From: Dermacentor variabilis | Taxonomy: Eukaryota > Arthropoda > Arachnida > Ixodida > Ixodidae | Direction of reading: 5' to 3' | DNA: 64,000 nt | Assembly (NCBI RefSeq): GCF_050947875.1 | Contig: NC_134568.1 | Span: 260,781,615 to 260,845,614, forward strand | The notes under the pieces: model-generated | The model's input: only the letters and a program-made list of their open reading frames with translations | Told to the model about the DNA's origin: nothing | The model's database searches: none | Program-made: the position numbers and the translations under genes | Shown: piece by piece, positions 9,695 through 23,400 of the stretch | Layout: every line of letters starts with the position of its first letter | Position numbering within the stretch: the stretch's first letter is position 1

Positions 9695-10475
9695 TGTTTG
9701 GATCCGACTGCTGGTACGATCTGTTGGGAACTCGGCGCTGACGCCCGTGGTTGTACCTGGGTCGCAAGCCCCAAGGGTAGCGTTGGCCTGGCGGCCTGGG
9801 GTACAACTCGAAGCATCCGAAGGTCCCGGCAAAGCATGAGTCGACAGGTAACAACGAAACAACTTGTTTATTTTAACATCGCAAAGAGTTGGCGGTCAGG
9901 TTTGACCGAAGTAGAGAGACGGGAGAGCACTTCACTCAACAGAAGAAATCGGAGCCCTCCTCTGGCGTCCGGGGGCAGCTGTTTTTATACTCTCGCAGTT
10001 GAGGGCAAGAAGGAACCCCTCAAAAGACGAGCACGTGAATGTACAATGGGCTAATGGTGACGCACACTGTCGTAGCGATGCCGTAGCACCATGTCGTGGC
10101 GCTGCGCACGATCTCGTAGCACCTGGTCGTGGCGCTGCGCAGCACACTGTCGTGGCGCTGCCGGTCGGACACAATGACTGTAACGAGAAGATGGTCCCTG
10201 CTTTGGCATCGCCTGTTTCGGGCACAATGACTGGAACGAGATCCCTGCTTTGGCATCGCCTGTTTCGGGCCCAATAACTGGAAGGAGATCCCTGCTTTGG
10301 CCTCGCCTGTTTCGGGCACAATGACTGGAACGAAATCCCTAGGCGGTCGCATCGCCGCAGACGCGCCTGGAAACACCTGGCGATGAGTGTTGCGGTGACG
10401 ACGATCGGGCCAAAATGTCCGCCGCCCCGCCGCCGTCGCGCCGGCAAAACCACGTGTCGCAGGCGAAACGCAACA
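9695..10475 (-). repeat. 5' LTR of inner element
   Basis: This 781-bp LTR has canonical TG...CA ends and drives transcription leftward into gag-pol. It has the same TATA and AATAAA as the 3' LTR and is near-identical to it apart from two fewer minisatellite units. Confidence 0.9.
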
Positions 10476-10479
10476 CAGT
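10476..10479. repeat. Target-site duplication CAGT, right (inner element)
   Basis: This is the partner of 3601-3604. The outer element's gag resumes in frame immediately afterwards (GAAATCGAGTCTTC). Confidence 0.85.
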
Positions 10480-12799
10480 GAAATCGAGTCTTCTAAAAAA
10501 GTACCGGCTGTCTGCGGAGGCGTTCCGTCGGAAGTTTCGGGAAAATGAGAAAGGCAAAAGTGAGTCTTATACAGAGTTTGCGTATAGGCTTATGTCGAAC
10601 ATGCAGGAGTGGCTCAAAGAAGAGAAAGCGTTTGGTGACCACGATAAAGTTCTGCAGTGCTTCGGGCTAGAACAGTTTTATAGTCGGTTACCGGAGAACG
10701 TGCGATACTGGGTCTTGGATAGGCCAGACGTTTGTACGGTGGCTAAAGCCGCTGAGCTAGCCGAGGAGTTTGTGACGCGTCGGGCTCGCGGAGCTAAGGA
10801 CGGTCAAAAGGGTGAATTTGGCTCGAAGTTCGAGAGGCCGAAGTTCACACCCATGAGAGCAAAGGGGAACACGCGTAGTGCGGATGCGAGTGGAAGCAGT
10901 GCGACCGAACCTAAGGAGACGGCGGCAGCCGAAGCCGAACGCAGAAAGCGGTTCGAGATGAGGCAAGCGCGCGTTTGTTATACGTGCCAGAAGCCGGGTC
11001 ACTTTTCGGCGCAGTGTCCGGAAACAACACCAAAAGTTGTGTTTTTTTCAATAGGCAGCACTGACGAGAACATGAAGCTTCTCGAGCCTTACATGCGAGA
11101 CCTCCTCGTGAACGGGAAAGAGTGCCGAGTGCTTCGCGATTCCGCAGCTACGATGGATGTAGTTCACCCGTCTTACGTAGAACCCCATATGTTCACGGGC
11201 GAGTGCGCCTGGATCAAGCAAGCCGTGGAAGCTCATAGCGTGTGTCTGCCAGTAGCAAAGGTGCTTATTGAAGGACCTTTCGGAGCGCTTGAGACGGAGG
11301 CGGCAGTGTCATCTATGCTGCCCCCCCAGTACCCGTACCTATTTTCAAACAGGTCCGATCACCTCCTGCGCGAGAAGGGGCTTTTGTTTGGTGAAGCTAG
11401 TGTTCAGGCCTTAACCAGATCGAAGGTTCGGGAGCTCGCTGCAAAGGCGGTAGTTGCGGGGTCGACGTTATCAAACAACGAAAAAGGGTCAGAGGCGCAG
11501 CAAGCTGATATTCAGAGCACGCCCGAACTGAATAAACTTGAGTCTGTAACGTTAAAGGCGCCAGATACTGGAGAGGAAACGCCCGACACGGGAAAGTTAG
11601 AAGAGCTATCTACTGATTTGCTCATCGCGCCTACGTCAGACGGACTTGATAGGTTGCTAAAAGTCAGCCGGTCGGCTTTGATAGCCGAGCAAAAGAAGGA
11701 TGGTAGCCTGGAAAACATACGCTGCAATGTCAAGGAAGGTATCGCCAGGAAAAATGCGCGTTTTGTGGAAAGAGGTGGAGTCCTGTACCGGAAGTATCTA
11801 GACCGCAGAGGAGTGGAGTTCGATCAGCTGATCGTGCCTCAATGCTATCGTCAGGATCTGTTGCGCTTGTCACACGGGGGTTCGTGGTCCGGACACCTAG
11901 GAGTTAAGAAAACTAAGGACCGTCTCTTGCAAGAGTACTATTGGCCAGGGTGTTTTCGGGACGCAGACCATTTCGTGAGGACATGTGACACCTGTCAGCG
12001 GGTGGGCAAACCAGGGGACAAATCAAGGGCGCCGTTGAAATTGGTACCTATCATTACGGAGCCTTTTAGACGGCTCGTTATTGATACAGTGGGACCTCTG
12101 CCGGTAACAGCCACGGGGTACAGACACATTTTGACTGTGATCTGCCCAGCGACAAAGTTCCCTGAAGCAGTGCCGCTTAAAGAACTCAGCTCAGTTGAGA
12201 TAGTTAATGCACTACTGTCCATATTTGCGCGAGTTGGTTTTCCTGCGGAAATCCAATCAGATCAGGGCACAGTGTTTACTAGCGCTTTGACGACAACTTT
12301 TCTCGAAAGGTGTGGGGTAAAGCTGTTACACAGCTCAGTGTACCACCCACAGTCGAATTCCGTTGAGAAGCTCCACTCCGTCATGAAGCGCGTGTTGAGA
12401 GCCTTGTGTTTTGAACATCAAACTGACTGGGAGCTGTGTCTGCCTGGGGTGATGTTTGCTTTAAGGACCGCGCCGCATGCGGCTACGGGGTTTTCGCCAG
12501 CTGAACTGGTGTACGGTCGCTCGCTTCGATCTCCGCTTCGCATGCTTCGAGAATCGTGGGAAGGTAGGGGCGACGACCCAGTCGTGGTGGAGTACGTACT
12601 TAAGCTCCTCGAACGCTTAAGAAGGGCACAGGAGTTGTCAGGTGAAGCAATGACAAAGGCCCAGCAGAGGGCCAAGGTTTATTATGATCGGACAGCCAGG
12701 GCCCGTCGTTTTGAGGTGGGCGATGAGGTCATGATATTGCGCACATCGCTAAACAACAAACTAGACGTGCAGTGGGAGGGCCCAGCTCAAACCTTATAG
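10480..12799 (+). pseudogene. Outer element: gag C-terminus, protease-like region and integrase
   Basis: Frame continues from the split gag: rest of the SCAN-like region, CCHC knuckle (CYTCQKPGHFSAQC), DSA protease-like segment, then integrase with zinc site and D, D, E residues. The frame upstream to 10415 is inner-LTR sequence and not part of the gene. Compared with the inner copy, 89 bp are missing near 12785, joining GGGCCCAGC directly to TCAAACC across a 2-bp microhomology (GC). This removes the end of the GPY/F-like region and shifts the frame, giving a stop at 12797-12799. Confidence 0.88.
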
Positions 12800-14312
12800 A
12801 CAAAGGGAAGCAGTGGTGTGCATGATGGTAAACGTTCCTGAAGAGCTTCCGGTCGAGCTTCCGGGACTAGGCTCAGTGACGAACAGGGAAGACACCGGTC
12901 AAGTCATTAGTGACTTAGTCAGTGGAGCATCGCTGTCGCCGGAACAGAAAACCGAACTACACCAGCTCTTACAAGAGTTTCAAGGTCTGTTCTCTGAGAG
13001 GCCTGGTAGGACTTCTGTACTTACTCATGATATAGAACTTACCTCCCCAGAGCCAGTACGATCCAAGGCGTATCGGGTGTCACCCCGCCAGAGCGATATT
13101 ATGGAGGCTGAGGTAAAGAAAATGCTACAGCTCGGTGTTATTGAGGCAGGTGAGAGTGACTATACCTCCCCTTTGATTTTAGTTGAGGTACCGGGCAAGG
13201 AACCTCGTCCTTGCGTCGACTACCGCAGGCTTAATTCCATCACTAAGGATCAAATTTATCCGATCCCTAACATCGAGGAGCGCCTTGAGAAAGTTAGTAG
13301 CGCTCAGTTTATTTCCACCCTAGATCTTGTCAGGGGTTATTGGCAGGTTCCCCTTACAGAAGAGGCTAGTAGGTATGCGGCGTTCATTTCACCAATGGGA
13401 ACATTCGGTCCTAAAGTGTTGAGTTTTGGTTTGAAGAACGCGCCATACTGTTTTTCAAGCCTCATGGATAAAGTGTTGCGGGGACAGCAAGAATTCGCTT
13501 TACCGTATCTAGACGACGTAGCGATATTCTCCGCATCCTGGTCTGAGCATATGACACACTTGCGGGCAGTGCTAACCCGCCTGCGCGAAGCGGGCTTGAC
13601 AGTAAAGGCTCCTAAGTGCCAGTTAGCACAGGCAGAGGTTGTCTACCTCGGTCACGTGATTGGTCAGGGTCGTCGCCGCCCCTCTGAAATAAAAGTGGCC
13701 GCTGTGCGAGACTTTCCGCAACCGCGCACCAAGACCGATATTCGGTCGTTCTTAGGTGTCGCCGGCTACTATCAGAGGTACATCCCCAGGTACTCTGATA
13801 TCGCGGCTCCCCTGACGGATGCTCTAAGAAAAACAGAGCCTCAAACAGTCGTCTGGGACGAGACAAAGGAAAGAGCTTTTAGCGCCCTAAAGAGTGCCCT
13901 AACAAACCAGCCTGTGCTACGATCGCCAGACTATACAAAAGGGTTCATTGTTCAGTGCGATGCTAGTGAGCGAGGCATGGGCGTTGTACTGTGCCAACGG
14001 GAAAAGGGAGAAGTAGAACACCCCGTCCTGTATGCTAGTCGTAAGCTGACCAGTCGTGAGCAGGCGTATAGCGCCACCGAGAAAGAGTGTGCATGTCTCG
14101 TGTGGGCCGTTCAGAAATTGTCATGCTATCTAGCCGGCTCGAGGTTTATCATTGAGACGGATCACTGCCCTCTCCAATGGCTGCAGACCATCTCTCCCAA
14201 AAATGGCCGCCTCCTGCGCTGGAGCCTCGCTTTACAACAATATTCCTTTGAGGTGCGTTACAAAAAGGGGAGTCTCAACGGTAACGCCGATGGCTTAAGT
14301 CGAAGCCCCTAA
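12800..14312 (+). pseudogene. Outer element: reverse transcriptase and RNase H
   Basis: After the frameshift the pol frame continues open for about 500 codons. RT shows the YRRLNSITKD motif, LDLVRGYWQ, FGLKNAPYCF and the YLDD box. RNase H shows CDAS, TEKE and ETDH. It is nearly identical to the inner copy (for example TFGPKV against TFRPKV). With no start of its own in the right context, it cannot be made as part of a polyprotein. Confidence 0.88.
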
Positions 14313-14797
14313 CGTAGGAATCAGCCTCAAAATTGTTTGTTACTGATGTTTTTCTTCCTGAGGCAGGATTTTTTTTAACATATTGCTTTTGTTTAGTGTT
14401 TCAAAGTGATGATATGCTTTCTAGTGCAATTTTCCAATTTGTGGACGCGTTCTGAGTGATGCTAGACTACTGTAAGGAACTAGGCAGTGGTATAAAAAGG
14501 GGAAAGAGCCTGGCAGGGCTTAGTGAGGGTTGTGCCGTGCTTGCTGACTGAGCGGTTGAGTTTCAGCGTAGTTCTAACGCTTGCCGGGAACGAGAACAAA
14601 AATGTGAACTCTCCCGAAGTCACTTTGCAGTGTCCCGTGCGAACCTGAACGAGAGAACGAGGCCTTCTCTGTGCGCTGCGCTCAAGAAACGTCGAGGGAC
14701 GCCCGACTTCGGTTATGAGCATCATCGAGCGACATCCCTCCGGACAGCGGATGCAGTCCCCTGTCCATCGGGATCTCCTTCCCCCGGCGGGGCGGTC
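14313..14797 (+). other. 3' noncoding region of outer element with internal TATA box
   Basis: This is the homologue of 4432-4917. TATAAAA at 14491-14497 lies in GGCAGTGGTATAAAAAGGGG, about 300 bases upstream of the 3' LTR. It is not LTR sequence, since nothing like it precedes the 5' LTR. No accessory or env-like frame is present. Confidence 0.65.
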
Positions 14798-15473
14798 TGT
14801 TGCGTTTCGCCTGCGACACGCGGTTTTGCCGGCGCGACTGCGGCGGGGCGGCAGACATTTTGGCCCGATCGTCGTCGCCGCAACGCTCCCCGCCAGGTGT
14901 TTCCAGGCGTTTCCAGGCATGTTCCGATGCCACGTGTCTTCATGTGCGTGTGTGAGTGTATGTGCCATTGTGCCTGAACCAGGCGATGCGAAAGCAGGGA
15001 TCACCCTCTCATTCCAGTCATTGTGCCTGAACCAGGCGATGCGAAAGCAGGGATCACCCTCTCATTCCAGTCATTGTGCCCGACCGGCAGCGCTACGACA
15101 GTGTGCGTCACCATTAGCCCATTGTACAATCACGTGCTCGTCTATTGAGGGGTTCCTTCTTGCCCTCAACTGCGAGAGTATAAAAACAGCTGCCCCCGGA
15201 CGCCAAAAGGAGGGCTCCGATTTCTTCTGTTGAGTAAAGTGCTCTCCCGTCTCTCTACTTCGGTCAACCTGACCGCCAACTCTTTGCGATGTTAAAATAA
15301 ACAAGTTGTTTTGTTGTTACCAGTCGACTCATGCTTTGCCGGGACCTTCGGATGCTTCCAGTTGTACCCCAGGCCGCCAGGCCAACGCTACCCTTGGGGC
15401 TTGCGACCCAGGTACAACCACGGGCGTCAGCGCCGAGTTCCCAACAACCGATGCCATCGGTGGGATCCAAACA
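14798..15473 (+). repeat. 3' LTR of outer element
   Basis: This 676-bp LTR contains the 53-bp tandem pair, TATAAAA at 15179-15185 and AATAAA at 15296-15301. Near its end eight of 17 positions differ from the 5' LTR, yet the replaced bases again form a hairpin (15447-15461). Confidence 0.9.
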
Positions 15474-15477
15474 AGCT
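15474..15477. repeat. Target-site duplication AGCT, right (outer element)
   Basis: This is the partner of 2026-2029. Confidence 0.8.
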
Positions 15478-16056
15478 GGATTATTCGAAGAGGTGGACAT
15501 TACTAGTACGAGAAACCGATCGAAACACGTATTCAACTAACAAAAATTCGCTAATTAACTCCCTAACTAAGTTTTTTACAGCGCATATTGCAATTTACGA
15601 ATTGTAGCAGCTCAGTTTTCAAGACGCATTCACTTGAAATGAATCGCCAGAATGACATCAGTTTCCAGATATTTCCCAAAGTATACGGGACGAAATACAT
15701 GGGCGTTCCAGTTACTTTCGTGCTTCATTGCATAAAAGAGCGTTTTCTTAAAAAAGCACGCGGAACAACACTGCATTTTTACGCCGAGTTTGAAGGCGCA
15801 TGTGTACAAATTGCCGCCATTCCGGAAACTTATTCCAGGAGGATACGCCTTGCCGGCTCACCGGATACAATTTTAAATTGCTATACGAGCCGTAAGATAA
15901 TTAATATTGAAGATAATGAGCGATTTTTTAAAATTTAGTTGAACATGCGTTTCGATTTCTCCTGCAAGTATAATGTCCGCCTCTCTGAATAATCCAACTC
16001 AAGCACTAGAATTGTGTTATCTGCAGCAGGCTGTTTTTAAAAATTCCGTAAAACTT
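15478..16056. repeat. Right part of interrupted fold-back element
   Basis: The sequence folds back on itself: GGATTATTCGAAGAGG at the left pairs with CCTCTCTGAATAATCC near 15980, and the arms continue inward. The interior (GCGCATATTGCAATTTACG..., GGGCGTTCCAGTTACTTTCG) matches the element at 53762-54425. With 1942-2029 it makes one element of about 665 bp. Confidence 0.7.
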
Positions 16057-17112
16057 ACAAACGATCGCCCCGCATAATCGCGTGGATTTCGTAAAATTGC
16101 AGACGTGTGGCTACACGAGGCGGAATATTTTTTTTTTTTTTACGTTGCCTGTTGTTTCGCGCTACACTCACTGCCGAGTAGCCGATTTGTCGCTGGATCG
16201 ACGCCCAACTCGAAAATTCACCTTTACCTGTTGCTAAATCAAGCAGCGAGAAAGTTCCTTCCTGGACCACAATAGTCCGCTCGCCAACAGACTCAACATG
16301 CGTGCAGTACGGGTCCGCGCCGCCAGTACCGAGGACAAAGAATCGCGTAAACCACACGATGCATGCGCCCGTCGCGAGCCATCACGTGAGGCAGATCCCG
16401 TTCCCTGCCGCTGCTCTCTCCTTGCGGCGCCTTTTTTTTCTTCTTCTTCTTTTGGCCACCGCACGTAAGCAGACAGACATCAAATGGCCCGCAAGTATAC
16501 GTCTGCTTTCAATAATAGCAAGATGGCAGCGCCGGCGCTCGGAGCTCCGACGCCATGGCAGTCGTCGCTTCGGTGGGAAAGTGATTCCACGTATGACGAG
16601 TGGGCGCACCTCTCTGTGCATTGTCGTTCAGTCCGTTGCTGCCATGCCGAAAAGAACGCAAACAAAACCACACGTATACTCACAAGCGTGAGCTACGCTC
16701 CCCATCTATGTCGCTACGCTCGTGCACTACAGTTATTTGATTTACGTGCCAAGGATTCGCACGCACCAACGTTTTCCGCGCACTCGTGTAGAAATAATGA
16801 ATAACGTTATCACATGCGTGCCTTGGGCGGGGGCTCCCGAGGTTTCTCCGTACCAAGGCTCACGAGCGAACAAAGCATGACTCGCCGGAGAAGTCCCTGA
16901 GGAGGCGCGAGCAAAGACGAGGCGACGAGTAACAAAACTTAACTTTTTAACTCTTTATTGCATGCTGTGAGCGAAAAAAAAAAAGAGCAAGCAACAGAGA
17001 GAGAAAGAGCATCCGTGCACTCGGTTGTATATATAGACTATGGCACGACCGCCACCATGACGTTGATTTAGTGATCCTATCTTTCCTACAATAAAGTCTT
17101 TTCTCTTCATAG
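16057..17112. other. No gene; possible old LTR piece on the minus strand
   Basis: Short frames only. On the minus strand TATATATA (about 17026-17033) is followed by AATAAA (16952-16957) and then GTTACTCGTCGCC. This spacing resembles the U3/R part of an LTR, but no partner LTR or duplication is visible. Confidence 0.3.
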
Positions 17113-18118
17113 TGTCCCCTTAAAGAGACCCTCACCAGGCCCCATTGCAAATATTGTTTATACAACATGGAAGCTGTGGCGCGCCATGCAAAAGCGTTCG
17201 ACCGAAATAATTTTTCAGATCGGTTCATTATTGGAGGAGATAGAAGAAATTAACTGCCCTGTTGTCATGCCGCCAAGAGGCGAGAGTCACTGCCAGCGAA
17301 CAGAGTTAGGGTATAGCCTCCCATTTAGGGAGCCAAAGGGAGCCTATACCAACGGAGACACTTTCTCCCTCTGCACCTAGTAGCGTTCCCAAGCTGTGTT
17401 CCTTCCCCGTCTTCAAGAGGATTGCTTCAGACGAACACTGCTTGCAGAATAAATAGCAACGCTCAGATGGATTATTAAACAGACACCTAATTATCTTTCT
17501 TAATTATTTCACTTTATTACACATGTTGCAGTCGCGGAACTGGACCCGATAAACAGTAGTGTCATGTTTGCTCAGAAAAAACTTCCATGACAATCATCCC
17601 AGTTTAGATGTATCTGTCTCCTAAATCTTCTACGAAACACACAGGAGTTACAGTTAACAGTATCCCAAAATCCTCCTTCACGCACAGTGAGACGAAAGTA
17701 AGCGAAACGTCGACGCATCCTATGGCACATATTGGGGACAGATATCTAGAAAATGGCGCTCATCTCAAGTTTTCTGCTAAGTGGATCTTATCAACTGCGT
17801 GACTTAGTTTAGGCATTTCCAACATGCGCTTAAAAATTAAACCAGATAATTAGTGACACTTGCAAGAACTGAAAACTGTCGCCCCGAGCTGCCCTAGACG
17901 ACAGTCACAGCGACAACCAGTTTGGTGCAGCGCAGACGAGGAGGGACCCCAGCCGGGCCCTGCTGGCCAGCCCGGACTTGGGAGTCGCGTCCTCTCCACA
18001 GACAACCAATTGACCAACTTGATATTGAGATAGTTTACGCAAATATTGTCCGAGTCTTCCAGTAATCCCCTTAGTGCGTTACCTGGCGCAGGCAATTTCA
18101 AAACAATATGTTCTTTAC
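17113..18118. other. Tick-type repeat start and unassigned DNA
   Basis: At 17113 TTAAAGAGACCCTCACCAGG resembles an abundant tick repeat motif known to me from memory. Its other end is not found. The remainder has no supported feature. Confidence 0.3.
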
Positions 18119-18121
18119 AAA

Positions 18122-18164
<43 letters not shown>

Positions 18165-18202
18165 ATAGGCTACATAACGCGGCTCCTGCGCCCAACAGTG
18201 AC

Positions 18203-18260
<58 letters not shown>
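18119..18260. repeat. (TAAA)n and (TAA)n microsatellites
   Basis: (AAAT)n runs from about 18119 to 18167 and (ATA)n from about 18203 to 18260, separated by 35 bases. Such runs often mark 3' tails of LINEs, but no LINE body is recognised next to them. Confidence 0.85.
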
Positions 18261-20470
<2,210 letters not shown>

Positions 20471-23400
20471 AGAAAAAACAACTTTAGCACCGCTTACCAA
20501 CGGAACGTCACAATATAACTGCTACGTGAGTTACGTACCTAGGAATCAGACTATACATAAGAACTTTCTTGTGCCAACCCAGTGCTATACTTTCACAGCG
20601 CGCAAGAACACCGAGACAAGACAGAAAAGAGAACTCCAGCAGAAATTCGGGGAGGCAGTCGCTATACGCGTCCGCGTTCGTATAAAGCCTTGCTCTCTAC
20701 TAAACCAATCTAATGAACAGGACGACCCACAACAAACTGTTGGCGCGCTGTTTCTCAAGCGCCATCAAGTGCACCGAAAATAGGAGAACAAGGGAAGGAG
20801 ACAACTATCGTCGAAACGTTAGCATCCGACTAAGGCTTTTCCTTCCATACGTCTCGTACGAAGCCTCCATCATCCGAATATGATTTTTTTTATCCTGTGC
20901 ACTGATAACTTAACAGGAGTAAAAAAAAAAAAAAAAGGTGACAAAGAAAGACGCCAATTAAACTCAATAGTACAAAGTACTTGACATCACGTGCCAAGGC
21001 TGACAAAGCGCGCAGCCAGACAACAGAGGTCGGTTAACAGCAGCTCACCCGTACCTGTTGGCGCATGCACCGAATTTTCGCAAATTGACGGGAGAAAAAC
21101 GGACCAGCGCTGCTCCCGAAGGCTGAGTACACACTGTGACAAGCGTCAGGCTCCTCTCACCAGCAGTGCCGGGTGCTCAAACAACCGTATCCGACAGCTG
21201 AATTGCTGCAGCGGCATCAAACCAACGCAATCTAATCACGCGCCAAGGACGAGTGACCGCGCTGTCGCTCACCGAATCGGAACGAATAGCATCGCCTAAT
21301 CGATCACGCCATTCAAACGTGAAGCGTCATGCCTGCAATCGACGTGAAAGCACCGGGGGACCTTATCGGCTGGTAAGATTAGCCTTGGTTTTACCGGACA
21401 AAGTTCGAAAGCAGACACTGTGCGTGGCAGTTGGCGCGCCCCTGTCCGCCGGTGCATAGCGGGGCCGCGTGGACGCAGGCCACCTTCTGCCAAATGAAAG
21501 GAACTTTCACTTTGGCGAAATTCGTTATAGACGAGGCAGCATATATTGACGATGGTATCTTGGCGTAGCTGTATACAAGGATAGTAATTGTCTTCCATGA
21601 TTATGAACAGCCTTTTATGAACAGGATGGAGGATAACAAGCATGGACCATGACCTCCGAGATATTCAGCGCGCCGCGAGTGCCAGTCTAATCTCGGAGGA
21701 CCCAAAAAAGCACGTGTCTTCGCTGCGTTGAGAGCACTGTTGCCGATAACCGTGGATCTATTCTCGATATCTTGCCGTTGTCAAGCTCCGCAAATCTGCT
21801 CCTTACTGGCTCACAGGCGGGAAAGAGGCCAAGATGTGAAGGGGGAGCACGGAGTAACGTTCACTCTCTTGGAGGAGGAGGTGTTTTTGTTTTTAAGACG
21901 GTGGAATTCGACAGCGGCGAAATGTCGCCCGTTTGCACAGATATATGGCGGAAGGCAATTGACGGTTTGCAAAAGTACTGTTGCGCATGCGCGAACACGG
22001 CTAGCACGAGCGCTCTCTACATGGTTAGATACGAGAAGCAGACGAACAAACGACGCAGCTCTAGCGCGCCTTGAGACGCCGGTTTGTGGTGGTTTTGATC
22101 GCAGTATTTTTGTGAAAAGGCCGGCTATAGCTGTGTTGCGTATTGTGCACAAATTGCTTCGCTGGCAAACGGAGCACGAGTTTATTTCGGTTTCCGTCCT
22201 AGACGAGCTATCCGGCGAGGAAAGCAGCATGGATAAGCGACGGCGGGAGATGCCATCACAGCACACAATTTTCTCGCTCCTCGCAGAGCTGGTTCTCATC
22301 GCGCTACTTGCGGCGATTGAGCTGTCATATGCCAGCGCCGCGAGGTTATTTCGGCCTGCAAGCTTCGAGACGCCCTTAAACGAAGCCGCATTTTGCCGAA
22401 AATCTGGAAAGCTCAAGATGGACGAGGGCGGGCAGAGCTTGCGAAAGCGCAGTGGTGTCTAGTATAAAGTGGTGTCGAAAGTGCGCCTCATATGACAATC
22501 AGCGCCCAGCACTACGCCACTGAAGTTATCGAAACACACCATCCGAGGGCAGCTGGTGTCGCCGACGGGCAGCGCGCAGCGACCACCGTGCGACGGAGTT
22601 CGCCTGGCCTGCTCTTTTCTGCCGACGGTGTACAGGTATCCAAATGTATTTTCATTTAGCCTCTTAATATTCATGCATGCGTTGAAGAGTTCAAAAAAAC
22701 TATGCGTTCAATTGCTAGTAGAAACTTCTTCGTAACCGGCGACACCCACGGCCAGCGAGGAAGGCCTACCGTCTTCATCGGTGGCAGTTGGTGCATGCAG
22801 TCGAGAGAACGGCGCGCCCGTTTGAGACTTTCCCGTATTTACCGCACGCGAAAAAGGACCGTTGTAATAAGAAACAGCTCTGTGAAACTGTTTTGTTGCA
22901 TATGGGTCATATTAGTACGGTAAACTTTCCTAAGCGGAGCATCACGCTCGGCCCGCTGACTGTCGGCAGCCACCGGTCGTTCGAGCCGGTATATATAGGC
23001 CTATTGCGGGCCTAGCTAGCTCCCATTTTCGAAGCAGCAGCCGACGGCGCTTGAAATGAAAACACTGTTTGTCATAAAGCCTTTATTTTCTTGAGAATTT
23101 TAGCGTCAGGGCAATTATGTCGCGGGTAAATGAACCTAGAGTTGGTTCTGTCTATACTCTGTCAGCAGCAAAGAGCAAATAAGGCGAGCCGCATTGCACA
23201 GTGGTCGCTGCGCGCGGCCAGTCTGCGAAGCCAAGTGTGGACACTCGGCGACACATCGGCAGCGTGTTTCGACGACGTCCACTCCGCTCTTTGTTGAGCT
23301 GGCATCAGCAGCCTCCGAATATACGATATTTTTAACGTAACCTCCTTCCTTCAGTGCTGAGACTCGCGAACAGTGGCAGTTTCAGAAAGCAGATACTGCC

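Larger units (their letters stand above)
3605..10475 (-). mobile_element. Inner Gmr1-type Ty3/gypsy retrotransposon, apparently intact
   Basis: This 6871-bp element lies reversed inside the outer copy's gag. On its own strand it runs 5' LTR (10475-9695), primer-site leader, a single gag-pol frame (9339-4918), 486-bp noncoding region, 3' LTR (4431-3605). By eye the LTRs differ at only two bases, both near the LTR end, plus a 46-bp change in minisatellite copy number, so insertion was recent. The frame has no stop over 1473 codons. It shares gag and pol with the outer copy, but its U3 is rearranged, marking a separate subfamily. Confidence 0.9.
2030..15473 (+). mobile_element. Outer Gmr1-type Ty3/gypsy retrotransposon, interrupted and defective
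   Basis: The order is 5' LTR (2030-2705), leader, gag, pol, 485-bp 3' noncoding region, 3' LTR (14798-15473). Without the inner element and one target duplication its own length is about 6.57 kb. The LTRs are equal in length (676 bp), begin TGTTGCG and end CCAAACA. Pol runs protease-like, integrase, RT, RNase H, an order known from the Gmr1 lineage. The copy is broken twice: by the inner element after codon 181 of gag, and by an 89-bp deletion near 12785. The LTR pair differs at about 11 sites, eight of them clustered at the U5 end, so it is older than the inner copy. Confidence 0.9.

Noticed and set aside
10415..10479. Start of the outer pol frame at the ATG 10415
   Set aside because: These codons are inner-LTR sequence plus the target duplication; they are in frame only by chance.
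14313..14797. env-like gene between pol and the 3' LTR
   Set aside because: No conserved frame, signal peptide or membrane segment; both copies are noncoding here.
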